Below, one piece after another: positions 8,337 to 16,694 of a stretch of 64,000 nt of DNA. Position 1 is the first letter of the stretch, and every line of letters begins with the position of its first letter. Source of the stretch: Saprospira sp. CCB-QB6 (GTDB lineage: Bacteria > Bacteroidota > Bacteroidia > Chitinophagales > Saprospiraceae); NCBI RefSeq assembly GCF_028464065.1, contig NZ_CP116808.1, forward strand, positions 3,253,501-3,317,500, given 5' to 3'. The translations under genes were made by a program, and so were the position numbers. The notes beneath the pieces were generated by a model. That model ran no database searches. It saw only the letters and a program-made list of their open reading frames with translations, and was not told the DNA's origin.

Positions 8337-8339
8337 AGA

Positions 8340-9971
8340 ATGCCTACATTAAATTGGATAGGAAAGGAAAAGGTGCTTACGCATCATTTGGATGTTCCTT
8401 ATCGTCCCCTTTCCCTTTCTTATACTTATGGTGCAGCCCAAAGTGCTAATAAGATTATTCATGGCGATAATTTGCTGGCCCTAAAGTCTTTGTTGCCCGC
8501 CTATGAAGGCAAAATTAAGTGCATCTATATTGACCCCCCTTATAATACCGGAAACGAAGGCTGGGTCTATAATGATAATGTGAAAGACCCTAAGATCCAA
8601 AAGTGGTTGGGCGAGGTGGTCGGTAAAGAAAGTGAAGACCTGAGCCGACATGATAAATGGCTCTGTATGATGTATCCTCGACTAAAACTATTGCATAAGT
8701 TGCTGGCAGAGGATGGGGCTATCTTTATCTCTATTGATGATAATGAACAAGCACATCTGAAATTGCTCATGGATGAGATTTTTGGGGAAGGTAATTTTGT
8801 TGAAAAATTTGCTTGGTATAAAACATACTCTCCATCAAATTTATCACATAAGAGTAAGAAGTGCTTAGAATATATCTTGTGTTATGAGAAAAGAAGAAAC
8901 AATAATCGATATAGAGGCCTTCTAAAGGTAAATAAGGCAGATAACCCATTGATAAAGAGTAGTAATAATGTTAAGGAGCTGCGTTTCCCTAAAGACGCTG
9001 TTACAAGCTCAATGACTAAAGATTTTCTTTTTAAGCGAGGAGCTTATGGGACAACTGTTACATCCGTTTTATTAAAAGAGGATGTTTGGTTCAGGGATGG
9101 ACAATTTGAATCAGATCTAATTTTAGAGTCTAAATTTATATGGACACAAGAAAAATTGAATGAAGAAATTAGAAATGGGACTAAAATTATTTTTAAAACA
9201 AAAAGTCTAGCACCTAGATATGATAAAGCGTCATATAAACCAGAAGTGCCACGTAACCTGGTAGATAAAAATGATTTTGTTGGTACTACAGAAGAAGGAG
9301 GAGTACTGCTTAAAAATATTTTTGGAAAAAATGTTTTCAGTTATCCCAAGCCGCCTTCTTTAATAAAGTATATAGTGAACTTTTTATCAGACCCCGACTC
9401 CATCATCTTAGATTCTTTTGCGGGTTCTGGGACAACGGCCCAGGCGGTATTAGAATTAAACAAAGAAGATGGGGGGAATCGTCAGTTTATTTTGATAGAG
9501 ATGGAGGAATATGCGGAGCGGATCACGGCGGAGCGGGTACGCAGAGTGATAGATGGATATGGAGCGGGGGCTAAAGCCGTAGCGGGTCTGGGAGGAGACT
9601 TTGGGTTTTATCATTTGGGGCCGAGCATATTTAAGGAGAGCAATCCCAACTTTTTGAATGAGGATTTGGAGGAAGAGGAATTGCGGAAGTATATATTTTA
9701 TACGGAGACGGGCTCTTTGAAAGGCTATCGGGAAAGGGGAGCGGAGGCCCCCTACTTTATGGGGACTTATGAAGATCGGGACTATTTCTTTTTTTATGAG
9801 AAAGAAGAGAGTTGTCATTTGACCTATAAGTTTTTGGAGCAGATAGAGTTGTCATCAGATGAGATAAGGGGAGTTGTAATTTATGCTGACTTAAGCTTGA
9901 TTGGGGATGAATTTTTAGCATCGGGGAAGATTATTTTTAAGAAGATTCCGAGAGATATAGCTAGAATATAG
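8340..9971 (+). CDS. mod: Type III restriction–modification DNA methyltransferase (Mod subunit)
   Basis: A 543-residue adenine-N6 methyltransferase that sets both protection and sequence specificity of a Type III R–M enzyme. Motif IV DPPYNTG is near residue 65 and the AdoMet-binding FAGSGTTAQAVLELN near residue 360. This beta-class order (catalytic motif first) is that of Mod proteins. The segment between them, about residues 155–340 (roughly 8.80–9.36 kb), is the target-recognition region and is clearly more AT-rich than the flanking halves, suggesting exchange of that domain. The res gene follows on the same strand. The sequence TTAAAGCTATAGT stands just before the start codon. Confidence 0.92.
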   Translation: MPTLNWIGKEKVLTHHLDVPYRPLSLSYTYGAAQSANKIIHGDNLLALKSLLPAYEGKIKCIYIDPPYNTGNEGWVYNDNVKDPKIQKWLGEVVGKESEDLSRHDKWLCMMYPRLKLLHKLLAEDGAIFISIDDNEQAHLKLLMDEIFGEGNFVEKFAWYKTYSPSNLSHKSKKCLEYILCYEKRRNNNRYRGLLKVNKADNPLIKSSNNVKELRFPKDAVTSSMTKDFLFKRGAYGTTVTSVLLKEDVWFRDGQFESDLILESKFIWTQEKLNEEIRNGTKIIFKTKSLAPRYDKASYKPEVPRNLVDKNDFVGTTEEGGVLLKNIFGKNVFSYPKPPSLIKYIVNFLSDPDSIILDSFAGSGTTAQAVLELNKEDGGNRQFILIEMEEYAERITAERVRRVIDGYGAGAKAVAGLGGDFGFYHLGPSIFKESNPNFLNEDLEEEELRKYIFYTETGSLKGYRERGAEAPYFMGTYEDRDYFFFYEKEESCHLTYKFLEQIELSSDEIRGVVIYADLSLIGDEFLASGKIIFKKIPRDIARI

Positions 9972-10054
9972 GGAGGCGGAGTGAAAGCAAGCCTTAAAGC
10001 TATAGTGAGAAGAGACATATTATATAGACAGTGCATTAACAGACAAGAGCAAAG

Positions 10055-12775
10055 ATGGAATTAAAGGAATACCAACAGGAAGTCATTCAAGACCTAAGAC
10101 GATTTATTAAATGCTGGGAGCAAAAAAAGGATTTAAAATCGGCATTTAAGTTTTTCTGGGAGTCTCAGGGCGTTCAGATGAAGAGCGAGAATATAGTAGA
10201 TGGGATGCAGGCCTACAAGCCGAACTTGGGTGCGGAGATTCCGCATGTATGTATAAAGGTGCCTACGGCTGGGGGGAAGACTTTTTTAGCTTGTAATGCT
10301 TTGGGGGAAATAGCGGAAGCTTTGCCAGCTACGCAGGCTAACCTTGTATTGTGGTTAGTGCCCTCCAATACAATTTTAGAGCAAACGCTAAAGAACTTAA
10401 AGGATCCGGAGCATCCTTATCGGCGGAGATTGAACGTATTATTTAATAATAGAGTCGCTGTTTATAGCAAGGATCAGGTTTTGCAGGGAGCGAGCTTTAA
10501 TGTGGGCTCGGTACGAGAGCAGTTAAATATCTTGGTGATGAGTTTTGACAGCTTTCGGTCCAGAAAGAAAGTGGATCGTCTCATTTATAGGGAGAATGGA
10601 GCCTTGGCTCCTTTCATAGATGTATTGAACAATACGGATTTTCTTTTAGAGGATGAAAATGTGGATAAATATTCATTGATGAACGTCATCCGCAGTCTTC
10701 GTCCTATTTGTATTATAGATGAAAGCCATCGGGCGGAAAGTGATTTGAGTGTAGAAATGTTGCAGAACATGTACCCCTCATTTGTATTGGACTTGACTGC
10801 TACGCCTAGAACGAATAGCAATTTAATCAGTGTAATATCGGCCAGTCGTTTGAAAGACGAGCAGATGATTAAGTTGCCAGTAATTGTCTATAATCATAAT
10901 AAGCCGCAGGATGTAATCAGTTCGGCTTTAGACATGCGTCATAACTTAGAAGTAACGGCTAGGGAGCAGGCAGATGAGTACATTCGGCCAATTGTTCTTT
11001 TTCAGGCAGAGCCAAAGACAAAAAAGGATAGTGAAACTTTTCAGAAGATCAAGGCGAAGCTAATTGCCAAGGGGGTTCCTGCAGAGCAGATTGCCATTAA
11101 AACGGCATATATCAATGAATTAAAGTCTGTGGACCTCATGTCTAGAGATTGCGAAATTCGCTATATCATTACAGTAAATGCATTGAAGGAGGGTTGGGAT
11201 TGTCCTTTTGCCTATATTTTGGCTACGATTGCTAGTAAGTCCTCAAAAACAGATGTAGAGCAGATCTTGGGGCGTGTCTTGCGTCTACCTTATACAAGAG
11301 AGCAAAAGAACCCCTTGCTCAATATGGCATATGTCTTTACCTCTTCAAGTAATTTTACGGCCACCTTAGATAATATTATAGAGGGCTTGAATAAGGCGGG
11401 GTTTTCGGATGCCAAGGAACGCTCTGAAATAATCGTTTTAGATGAGCAAGAAGAAGTTGTAGAGGGGGTACAGGGTACAATTGATGAGGAGTTAGTAAGA
11501 GGAGCGATTAGTCAGTTCTTAGATGAGGGGGAATTAGATGCTATTCTAGAAAGTAATGCGCCTATTCGAGCCGAATTACAAACTGCAGATCCTGCCCAAA
11601 AAGAGAAGATTAGATCGGCTTTATTGGATAAGTTGACAGAGAAAGCATTAGCAGTACATCAGCAAGATCAGCATAAGCGAATTGCCGAGCGAGAAGAAGA
11701 CCCATTTCTAAGTAAACAAGAGAGCAGAATGAAAAAAATGATCAATACCACTTCTATTAAGGAAGATTATCGTTCTTATGTGGAGGGCATTCAGTTGCCG
11801 CAATTTTTTCAAGAGGCGCCTAAGAAATTAGAGCAGTTATTTTCGAGGGGTAAGGAAGAAACAGGCTATCTACTCTTTGATAAAGAATCATTGAAGGAAG
11901 ACTTTAAGCTGGCCAAGGCGAGTGTAGACATTAACTTTAATCCTTCAGATAAAGAGATTTATGAAATTGATATCCAAGAGGGAGAGAACAGTCGGGAAGG
12001 TAATGTAAAGTATAGTCGATTTAGTTCTGACAAGGCCTCGAGGTTTTTAGACTACTTAAATTCGCAAAGCAATAGGGATAAGAAACTAGAGCGGACAGCT
12101 GAGGCAATAGTTAGTTCAATGGGGAAGATGCCACCATATTCAGATCAGGATTTAAAGAAATATGTCTTGAGAGTTTTTGAGGCTGGCGAATTTAAAGATC
12201 AGGAGATCTATGACTTGGCGACTAATATGCAGGCGATTAAGATTATTAAAAATCACATTGATCGTTGTGGGACTTCTTTTGCTCAGGATGAATTTTACAA
12301 AAGGCTAGCGAGTAGAAAGGTGATAATTCGGCCTTCTTATCAGTTTACCTTAACCAATACTTATATTGCTAAAGGAGCGTCTAATCTAGCCAAGGGATTG
12401 TATACCAAAGAAGAAGAGGGGAATAAATTTGAGAATGAGGTAATAGATCGAGTTGCGGCCTTAGATAATGTTGTGTTTTGGCATCGCATACCTAGTCGTA
12501 AAGGATTCTGCATCAATGGCCCAATTAACCATTATCCCGATTTTTTAATCTACACAAAAAATAAAGGGATTATCCTTGTAGAAACCAAGGGAGGGCATTT
12601 ATCTGCTACTGAAGATACCAAAGAGAAAGCTCGTTTGGGAGGCCAGTGGGCAAGTCAAGCCAATGCTTTAGGAGATGGGTTTCAGTATAATTACTGTATG
12701 GTATTTAGAGAAAATACGGCTATCGATGGGTCTTATACAGTAACGGATTTGATAGCGCTTTTGGCTGAGTTGTAG
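10055..12775 (+). CDS. res: Type III restriction endonuclease (Res subunit)
   Basis: A 906-residue helicase-nuclease that works with Mod to cleave DNA with unmethylated inversely oriented sites. Superfamily 2 motifs are visible: Walker A VPTAGGKT near residue 69, the DESH motif II (IIDESHRAES) near 221, DLTATPR motif III, and LKEGWDCPFAYIL with ILGRVLRLPY for motifs V and VI. The C-terminal nuclease domain has a PD-(D/E)xK pattern, PDFLIY then VETKGGH near residues 828–845. It is full length with no frameshift. The stop is followed 7 bases later by hairpin-mosaic copy 4. Confidence 0.92.
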   Translation: MELKEYQQEVIQDLRRFIKCWEQKKDLKSAFKFFWESQGVQMKSENIVDGMQAYKPNLGAEIPHVCIKVPTAGGKTFLACNALGEIAEALPATQANLVLWLVPSNTILEQTLKNLKDPEHPYRRRLNVLFNNRVAVYSKDQVLQGASFNVGSVREQLNILVMSFDSFRSRKKVDRLIYRENGALAPFIDVLNNTDFLLEDENVDKYSLMNVIRSLRPICIIDESHRAESDLSVEMLQNMYPSFVLDLTATPRTNSNLISVISASRLKDEQMIKLPVIVYNHNKPQDVISSALDMRHNLEVTAREQADEYIRPIVLFQAEPKTKKDSETFQKIKAKLIAKGVPAEQIAIKTAYINELKSVDLMSRDCEIRYIITVNALKEGWDCPFAYILATIASKSSKTDVEQILGRVLRLPYTREQKNPLLNMAYVFTSSSNFTATLDNIIEGLNKAGFSDAKERSEIIVLDEQEEVVEGVQGTIDEELVRGAISQFLDEGELDAILESNAPIRAELQTADPAQKEKIRSALLDKLTEKALAVHQQDQHKRIAEREEDPFLSKQESRMKKMINTTSIKEDYRSYVEGIQLPQFFQEAPKKLEQLFSRGKEETGYLLFDKESLKEDFKLAKASVDINFNPSDKEIYEIDIQEGENSREGNVKYSRFSSDKASRFLDYLNSQSNRDKKLERTAEAIVSSMGKMPPYSDQDLKKYVLRVFEAGEFKDQEIYDLATNMQAIKIIKNHIDRCGTSFAQDEFYKRLASRKVIIRPSYQFTLTNTYIAKGASNLAKGLYTKEEEGNKFENEVIDRVAALDNVVFWHRIPSRKGFCINGPINHYPDFLIYTKNKGIILVETKGGHLSATEDTKEKARLGGQWASQANALGDGFQYNYCMVFRENTAIDGSYTVTDLIALLAEL

Positions 12776-12781
12776 TTTTTT

Positions 12782-12930
12782 GGGGCCCGCGGCCAGCTTG
12801 CTGGCCGCCGCTATGCTGCGGGGCTCACAGGTCTGTTCGGCCCTTCGGCGGCTGTGCCGCCTCGGTCTGGCCTTCGGCCACCCCTTCGCAGCGCTGGGCC
12901 GTTTGCCCTTCGGCCATGGGGCCGAGATAT
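12782..12930 (+). repeat. Hairpin-mosaic element, copy 4
   Basis: It begins 7 bases after the res stop codon. The outer helix is GGCCC/GGGCC and the inner helix is GGGG/CCCC, extended as GCTGCGGGG against CCCCTTCGCAGC. The first variable hairpin is GGCCAGC/GCTGGCC. Confidence 0.85.
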
Positions 12931-13627
12931 ATGATGCCCCTAGGGCCAAGGCCCTAGGCTAAGGTATTGGTCGCCCCCTCCGTCGAGGGGGCTTTTTTGT
13001 GCTTCGGTTTATGGTTGTTTTAGGGAATGGCCATAAGGGCAGAGAAAAAGCGAACAAGGACTTTAGTCCGTCAGTTCGCTCAGTCAACAACCCTGGGCTT
13101 CAGCCCAGGGCAGTAAGAATAGAAGTTGCTAAACAAGCTTAAGAGTATAGTGAGCGTATTTTCGAGACTGTTCAGGATTTTGTGTATTCAGGATTTTGTG
13201 TATTAGAATAAAATTTGGGCCTTTAGCTTGTTAGGATTTGGCCAATAGTCGCCTAGGGACAAGCCCCTAGGCTAATCCAATGGAGTCTGCCCTCTTTGAG
13301 GGCCTCAACTGTTGATATACAAGGCCTTGTTTAGTTGTTATTGCAGAGAAGAACCTTATCCAAAGGCCCTCTTTAGAGGGCTGTCTGAAAAAGCTAGCCT
13401 AGGGGCTTGTCCCTAGGCGCAGAGAAGGGCGCACACAAAATTTTAAACAGTCTCGTATTTTCCCATGGGCTGAAGCCCATGGTTGCGGGTCTATGCAAAC
13501 TATCGGGCTAAAGCCCTTGTTTGCTATAAATGATATGGGCCGATGGTTTTAACCGTCGGCCCATTTTTATTGCAGTTCGTGTGGCCTCTTTTGTTGCTGT
13601 AGGTTTTAACCTACAGGCCCAGATAGC
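12931..13627. repeat. Right non-coding cassette flanking the Type III R–M genes
   Basis: Same-orientation copy of the left cassette, with the terminator-like hairpin (12974–12998) and hairpins at 13091–13110, 13463–13482, 13539–13560 and 13597–13616. A MITE interrupts it at 13164–13454. No gene is supported. The rest of the gap up to 13983 holds hairpin-mosaic copy 5 and about 200 bp of AT-rich sequence in which I see nothing else. Confidence 0.8.
13156..13462. mobile_element. MITE with inverted ends and 8-bp target duplication
   Basis: The element itself spans 13164–13454 (291 bp). Its left end starts GAGACTGTTCAGGATTTTGTG; the right end, reverse-complemented, reads GAGACTGTTTAAAATTTTGTG. 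Each end abuts the same 8 bases, GTATTTTC (13156–13163 and 13455–13462). The homologous uninterrupted site in the left cassette (about 7551–7558) reads GTATTGTC once. It has no open reading frame for a transposase, so it is a non-autonomous element. The 8-bp duplication and GAGACTGT ends resemble those of IS256-family elements; the family assignment is inference. Confidence 0.85.
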
Positions 13628-13777
13628 AGGCGGCGCAGCCGCCGCAAAGGAGCGAAGCGACTGGCCTAGCGATGCGGCGGGGTGGCCGTAAGGCCAGACC
13701 GAGCCAGCGAAGCTGGCGAAGGGCCGAGCAGACCTGCGAGCCCCAAAGCGTAGCGCCTGCCGCAGGCAGGAGGCCCC
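13627..13777 (-). repeat. Hairpin-mosaic element, copy 5
   Basis: Paralogue of copy 3 in the duplicated cassette. Outer helix GGCCT/AGGCC, inner helix GGGG/CCCC. The middle hairpin is GCCAGC/GCTGGC here but GGCGGC/GCCGCC in copy 3, so even recent duplicates have swapped this stem. Confidence 0.8.
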
Positions 13778-13983
13778 AAAAAAACATTCTCCTCTAGATA
13801 GGCTTTCAGGCGGCAGCGTCTAGAGTTTTTGCCCTTCAATATTAGGTATTCGCTTAAAAAAAGCTAATTTAAAGGCCTTAAGACTTCTTAACACAATGGG
13901 AACTTTTGTTAAGAGAGAAGCTTTAGGCTAGATGTCTATTTATTTAAGCAGGTTCATGAACCCCTAGATTTAATTATTTCCCT

Positions 13984-14718
13984 ATGATGGAGCTTATCCA
14001 GGCGGCCTTATCGGCCTCCAATCTTCTTTGGACCGTTTTGTTTGTCTTGGTCGTTTTGTATTGGTTATCTGTTGTTTTGGGCGCTCTAGATATAGAGAGC
14101 TTTGATATGGACCTAGATGCCGATGTGGATGTGGATGTGGATGTAGATGTAGATGCAGACATTGATGTTGATGCCGATGTGGATGTGGACGCAGATGTAG
14201 ACGCGGATGTAGATGCCGATGCCGACACAGAGGTTGCTGCTGGGGCGCAGGTTTCTTGGTGGATTGGTACGCTTCGCTTTTTCAATTTGGGCAAACTGCC
14301 CTTTATGATTCTCTTTTCCCTATTTATTTTGAGTGCTTGGAGCATTTCGGTTTTATTGAACCATGAGGGAAGCTTTTACAATCCAGAGAATACAATTACA
14401 CTGGCCCTCATTTCTATCTTGCCCAATATTTTGGTCAGTGCCTTAATCATGAAAATTTTGTCATCGCCTTTGGTGCCTATTTTTGCCAAGTTAGATACTT
14501 CGGTAAAGGCGATAGACTATAAAGGAAAAGTAGGGACCGTACTTACAGAGATTGCCCCAAATAGTGTGGGCCAAATTAAAGTCTTTGTGAATGATTCGGT
14601 CTCTACGGTATCGGCCAAAAGCATAGAAAAGCAAATCAAGAAGGGCCAAAAGGTGCTCATTGTAGATGAGCTCAAGCAGGAAAACTGCTTTGTGGTGGTC
14701 CCTGCCGATGAACATTAA
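13984..14718 (+). CDS. NfeD/YqiJ-like membrane protein with OB-fold domain and Asp-Val repeat
   Basis: A 244-residue membrane protein. A transmembrane helix (about residues 14–34) is followed by about 45 residues of Asp alternating with Val or Ala, then two more hydrophobic helices (about 98–118 and 134–158), and a C-terminal domain (about 170–240) with GKVGTVLTEI and GQKVLIVDEL typical of NfeD/YqiJ OB folds. Such proteins are usually encoded beside flotillins and are thought to act with them in membrane microdomains; here the flotillin is three genes downstream. The Asp-rich repeat is encoded by degenerate GATGTN hexamers and is probably length-variable. Confidence 0.75.
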   Translation: MMELIQAALSASNLLWTVLFVLVVLYWLSVVLGALDIESFDMDLDADVDVDVDVDVDADIDVDADVDVDADVDADVDADADTEVAAGAQVSWWIGTLRFFNLGKLPFMILFSLFILSAWSISVLLNHEGSFYNPENTITLALISILPNILVSALIMKILSSPLVPIFAKLDTSVKAIDYKGKVGTVLTEIAPNSVGQIKVFVNDSVSTVSAKSIEKQIKKGQKVLIVDELKQENCFVVVPADEH

Positions 14719-14791
14719 GTAGGGCCAATAGCCCGAAGTCCAAAAAATTGCCAAAATACCTACATTATACCTATCTAATTATTGTCAAATT

Positions 14792-16300
14792 ATGTCCGTA
14801 GAACTAAATTTAGATCAGCTATCGGAGCTGACTCCCGCAGATTATGTAAAGGCCCTAAAAGCCAAAGCCAATTGGAAAAAAGCTCAGGCGGTCTTGGTCT
14901 TAGCCGATTATAAACTAGGGGCCAAAAAAATTAGCTTGATGCTTCCGTTTAAGAAGGAAGCGGAGATGCAAAAGGCCATAAAAAGAGTAAAGCAGGAGAA
15001 AATCCACTTGATGAAAAAGACGGGAGGCGGAAGTTTTGCTTTGGAACAAACGGAAGAGGGCCTCAAAGCCAAAATTGAGTTGAAAAAAGGAGGCTTGAGT
15101 CCCGAAATGATGCAACAGAAGTTGGCTCCCGTATTGGCCAAGGCTAAAATGGAGCTAGCGGTAGCTGTTGCTGCCGAGGCCCTAGCTGCCGCTTCGGAAG
15201 AAGTGCCTGCCGCTGCTACTGCTGCAGCCGCTGTAGCTGAAGCTGCGCCAGCACAAAAACACGAATTAGATATTAGCGCTCAGGCACCCAAAGAGCAGGC
15301 GGTCAAGCTACTCGATACTTTTGATCAGTTATTGGACCGATTGAAAAATGCCCAAAGCGATATCTTTGGCAAGCTCAAAAGCCGAGAACATACAGAAGAA
15401 GATACGGCAGAGGTTTTTGCCCTCAAGGGACTCTGTGAGCAGTTTGAGACCTATTACGAACAGGCGCAGGATGCGGTAAAAGCAAAGCTGGATAGCCGCT
15501 ATGCCAAGCTCAAGGATTATAAGGGCAAGGTGGACAAAGTGTATGAATTTACCCGTTCTAATCCCCCCGTTCGAGATGACCAAAACTATAAATACGATGA
15601 GGTCGTCGCCGATATTTTCAAGAAAGGCTGGTCCGATACCAATAGTGTAGACCCCAATGATGTGCAACAGGGCTATCTAGGCGATTGCTACTTTTTGGCC
15701 GCCGTGGCTAGTTTGGCTAAAACGGATCCTGGGGCCATCAAAAAGCTGATTAAAGACAATGGCGATGGGACCTATGACGTGACCTTGCACGTCTATAAAT
15801 ATTGGATTTCTTGGAATCGCAGCCCCGTAACGGTTAAAGTAAAACCTGAATTTCCCGTAGATGAAAATGGAAATCCCGCTTATGCTCGTCTAGGCGACCA
15901 AGAGCTTTGGGTGATGCTACTCGAAAAAGCTTATGCGCAATATCAGGGCAGTTATCAGGATATTCATGGCGGCTATGTAGAAAAAGCCATGGGCCTACTA
16001 ACGGGAGAAGATGGAGATGTCTATAAAATGAAAAGCTATTCGGCTAAGGAAATCGAAGAGATGATTACCGAAGCCTTAGAAGATAAGCGGATGGTTGCGG
16101 CCGATACCAAGGGCAATGACGACAGCCAGCAAACCAAGCTCAAAGATGGGCAGCGAGTTGTGCACGGTCATTCTTATGCGGTGATGGGTGTTAGTGGAGG
16201 TAAGATTAAGCTGCGCAACCCTTGGGGCTACTATCATCTCGAAATTGATTTTGATACGCTAAAAGAGTATTTCTATGACTTTAGCATCGGTGATAAATAG
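14792..16300 (+). CDS. Calpain-family (C2) cysteine protease
   Basis: A 502-residue protein with no signal peptide. Residues 1–120 are Lys-rich and helical, 120–155 are an Ala-rich linker, and the C-terminal half is a calpain catalytic core. The triad is readable: Cys at about 299 in GYLGDCYFLAA, His at about 460 in HGHSYAVMG, and Asn at about 476 in LRNPWG. Calpains are calcium-regulated intracellular proteases, uncommon in bacteria. It lies between an OB-fold membrane protein and a flotillin, all on the same strand, and its last 26 bases overlap the next gene. Its substrate is unknown. Confidence 0.88.
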   Translation: MSVELNLDQLSELTPADYVKALKAKANWKKAQAVLVLADYKLGAKKISLMLPFKKEAEMQKAIKRVKQEKIHLMKKTGGGSFALEQTEEGLKAKIELKKGGLSPEMMQQKLAPVLAKAKMELAVAVAAEALAAASEEVPAAATAAAAVAEAAPAQKHELDISAQAPKEQAVKLLDTFDQLLDRLKNAQSDIFGKLKSREHTEEDTAEVFALKGLCEQFETYYEQAQDAVKAKLDSRYAKLKDYKGKVDKVYEFTRSNPPVRDDQNYKYDEVVADIFKKGWSDTNSVDPNDVQQGYLGDCYFLAAVASLAKTDPGAIKKLIKDNGDGTYDVTLHVYKYWISWNRSPVTVKVKPEFPVDENGNPAYARLGDQELWVMLLEKAYAQYQGSYQDIHGGYVEKAMGLLTGEDGDVYKMKSYSAKEIEEMITEALEDKRMVAADTKGNDDSQQTKLKDGQRVVHGHSYAVMGVSGGKIKLRNPWGYYHLEIDFDTLKEYFYDFSIGDK

Positions 16301-16616
16301 ATTATTTTTTTTGAGCATTGGCCTGTTGTTTTGTATGCAGGCCTGCGCTCAAGATTCCAAAACAGAAAAAATGACAAAAGAATATATTATTGAACAGGGT
16401 GTGCCTGCTCCTTTGGGCAGCGCCACGGTTTCTGCGGCTACCGTAAATGCCGAAATGGCCGTCTTGCTCTACTTTCAAGAGGAACAGGAGTTTGAATTAG
16501 AAGTCGGCGATGAGTTCGAGATTCAGGGCAAAAAATACCAGCTCAAATCCCTACATCCTGATGGCAAAAGCCGCAAATTTCCTTACCTTGTACTGATAGA
16601 AGTAGGTCAAGAATAG
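16275..16616 (+). CDS. Small predicted lipoprotein overlapping the calpain gene
   Basis: A 113-residue protein with an N-terminal hydrophobic signal and a Cys at the likely lipidation site (FCMQACAQ, about residue 24). The mature part is a compact domain of about 85 residues ending with FPYLVLIEVG, with no family I recognise. It overlaps the calpain stop codon by 26 bases in another frame, implying translational coupling. It could be a partner or inhibitor of the protease, but there is no direct evidence. Confidence 0.65.
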   Translation: MTLASVINRLFFLSIGLLFCMQACAQDSKTEKMTKEYIIEQGVPAPLGSATVSAATVNAEMAVLLYFQEEQEFELEVGDEFEIQGKKYQLKSLHPDGKSRKFPYLVLIEVGQE

Positions 16617-16694
16617 CTCTGAACTACTCCAACGGGCCCCTTGAATGCCCAGATAACCCCAAATTTTACTCAACATCTCTAAAACATTTTGCTC

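Larger units (their letters stand above)
7136..8339. repeat. Left non-coding cassette flanking the Type III R–M genes
   Basis: About 1.2 kb with no supported gene. It contains many short perfect hairpins: 7188–7207, 7240–7259, 7486–7505, 7559–7578, 7642–7663, 7700–7719, 7803–7822, 7858–7879 and 8004–8023. It also has a terminator-like hairpin at 7369–7393 and one hairpin-mosaic element at 8035–8182. Most of it is repeated in the same orientation to the right of res: 7332–7560 matches 12935–13160, 7557–7720 matches 13462–13617, and 8004–8182 matches 13597–13777. A 31-base repeat (7700–7730 and 8004–8034) bounds about 280 bp absent from the right copy. Confidence 0.8.

Noticed and set aside
13974-14345. 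Minus-strand frame rich in Ser, Thr and Ala opposite the Asp-Val repeat
   Set aside because: It is the antisense of the GATGTN hexamer repeat, and the plus-strand gene has membrane and OB-fold domains around it.
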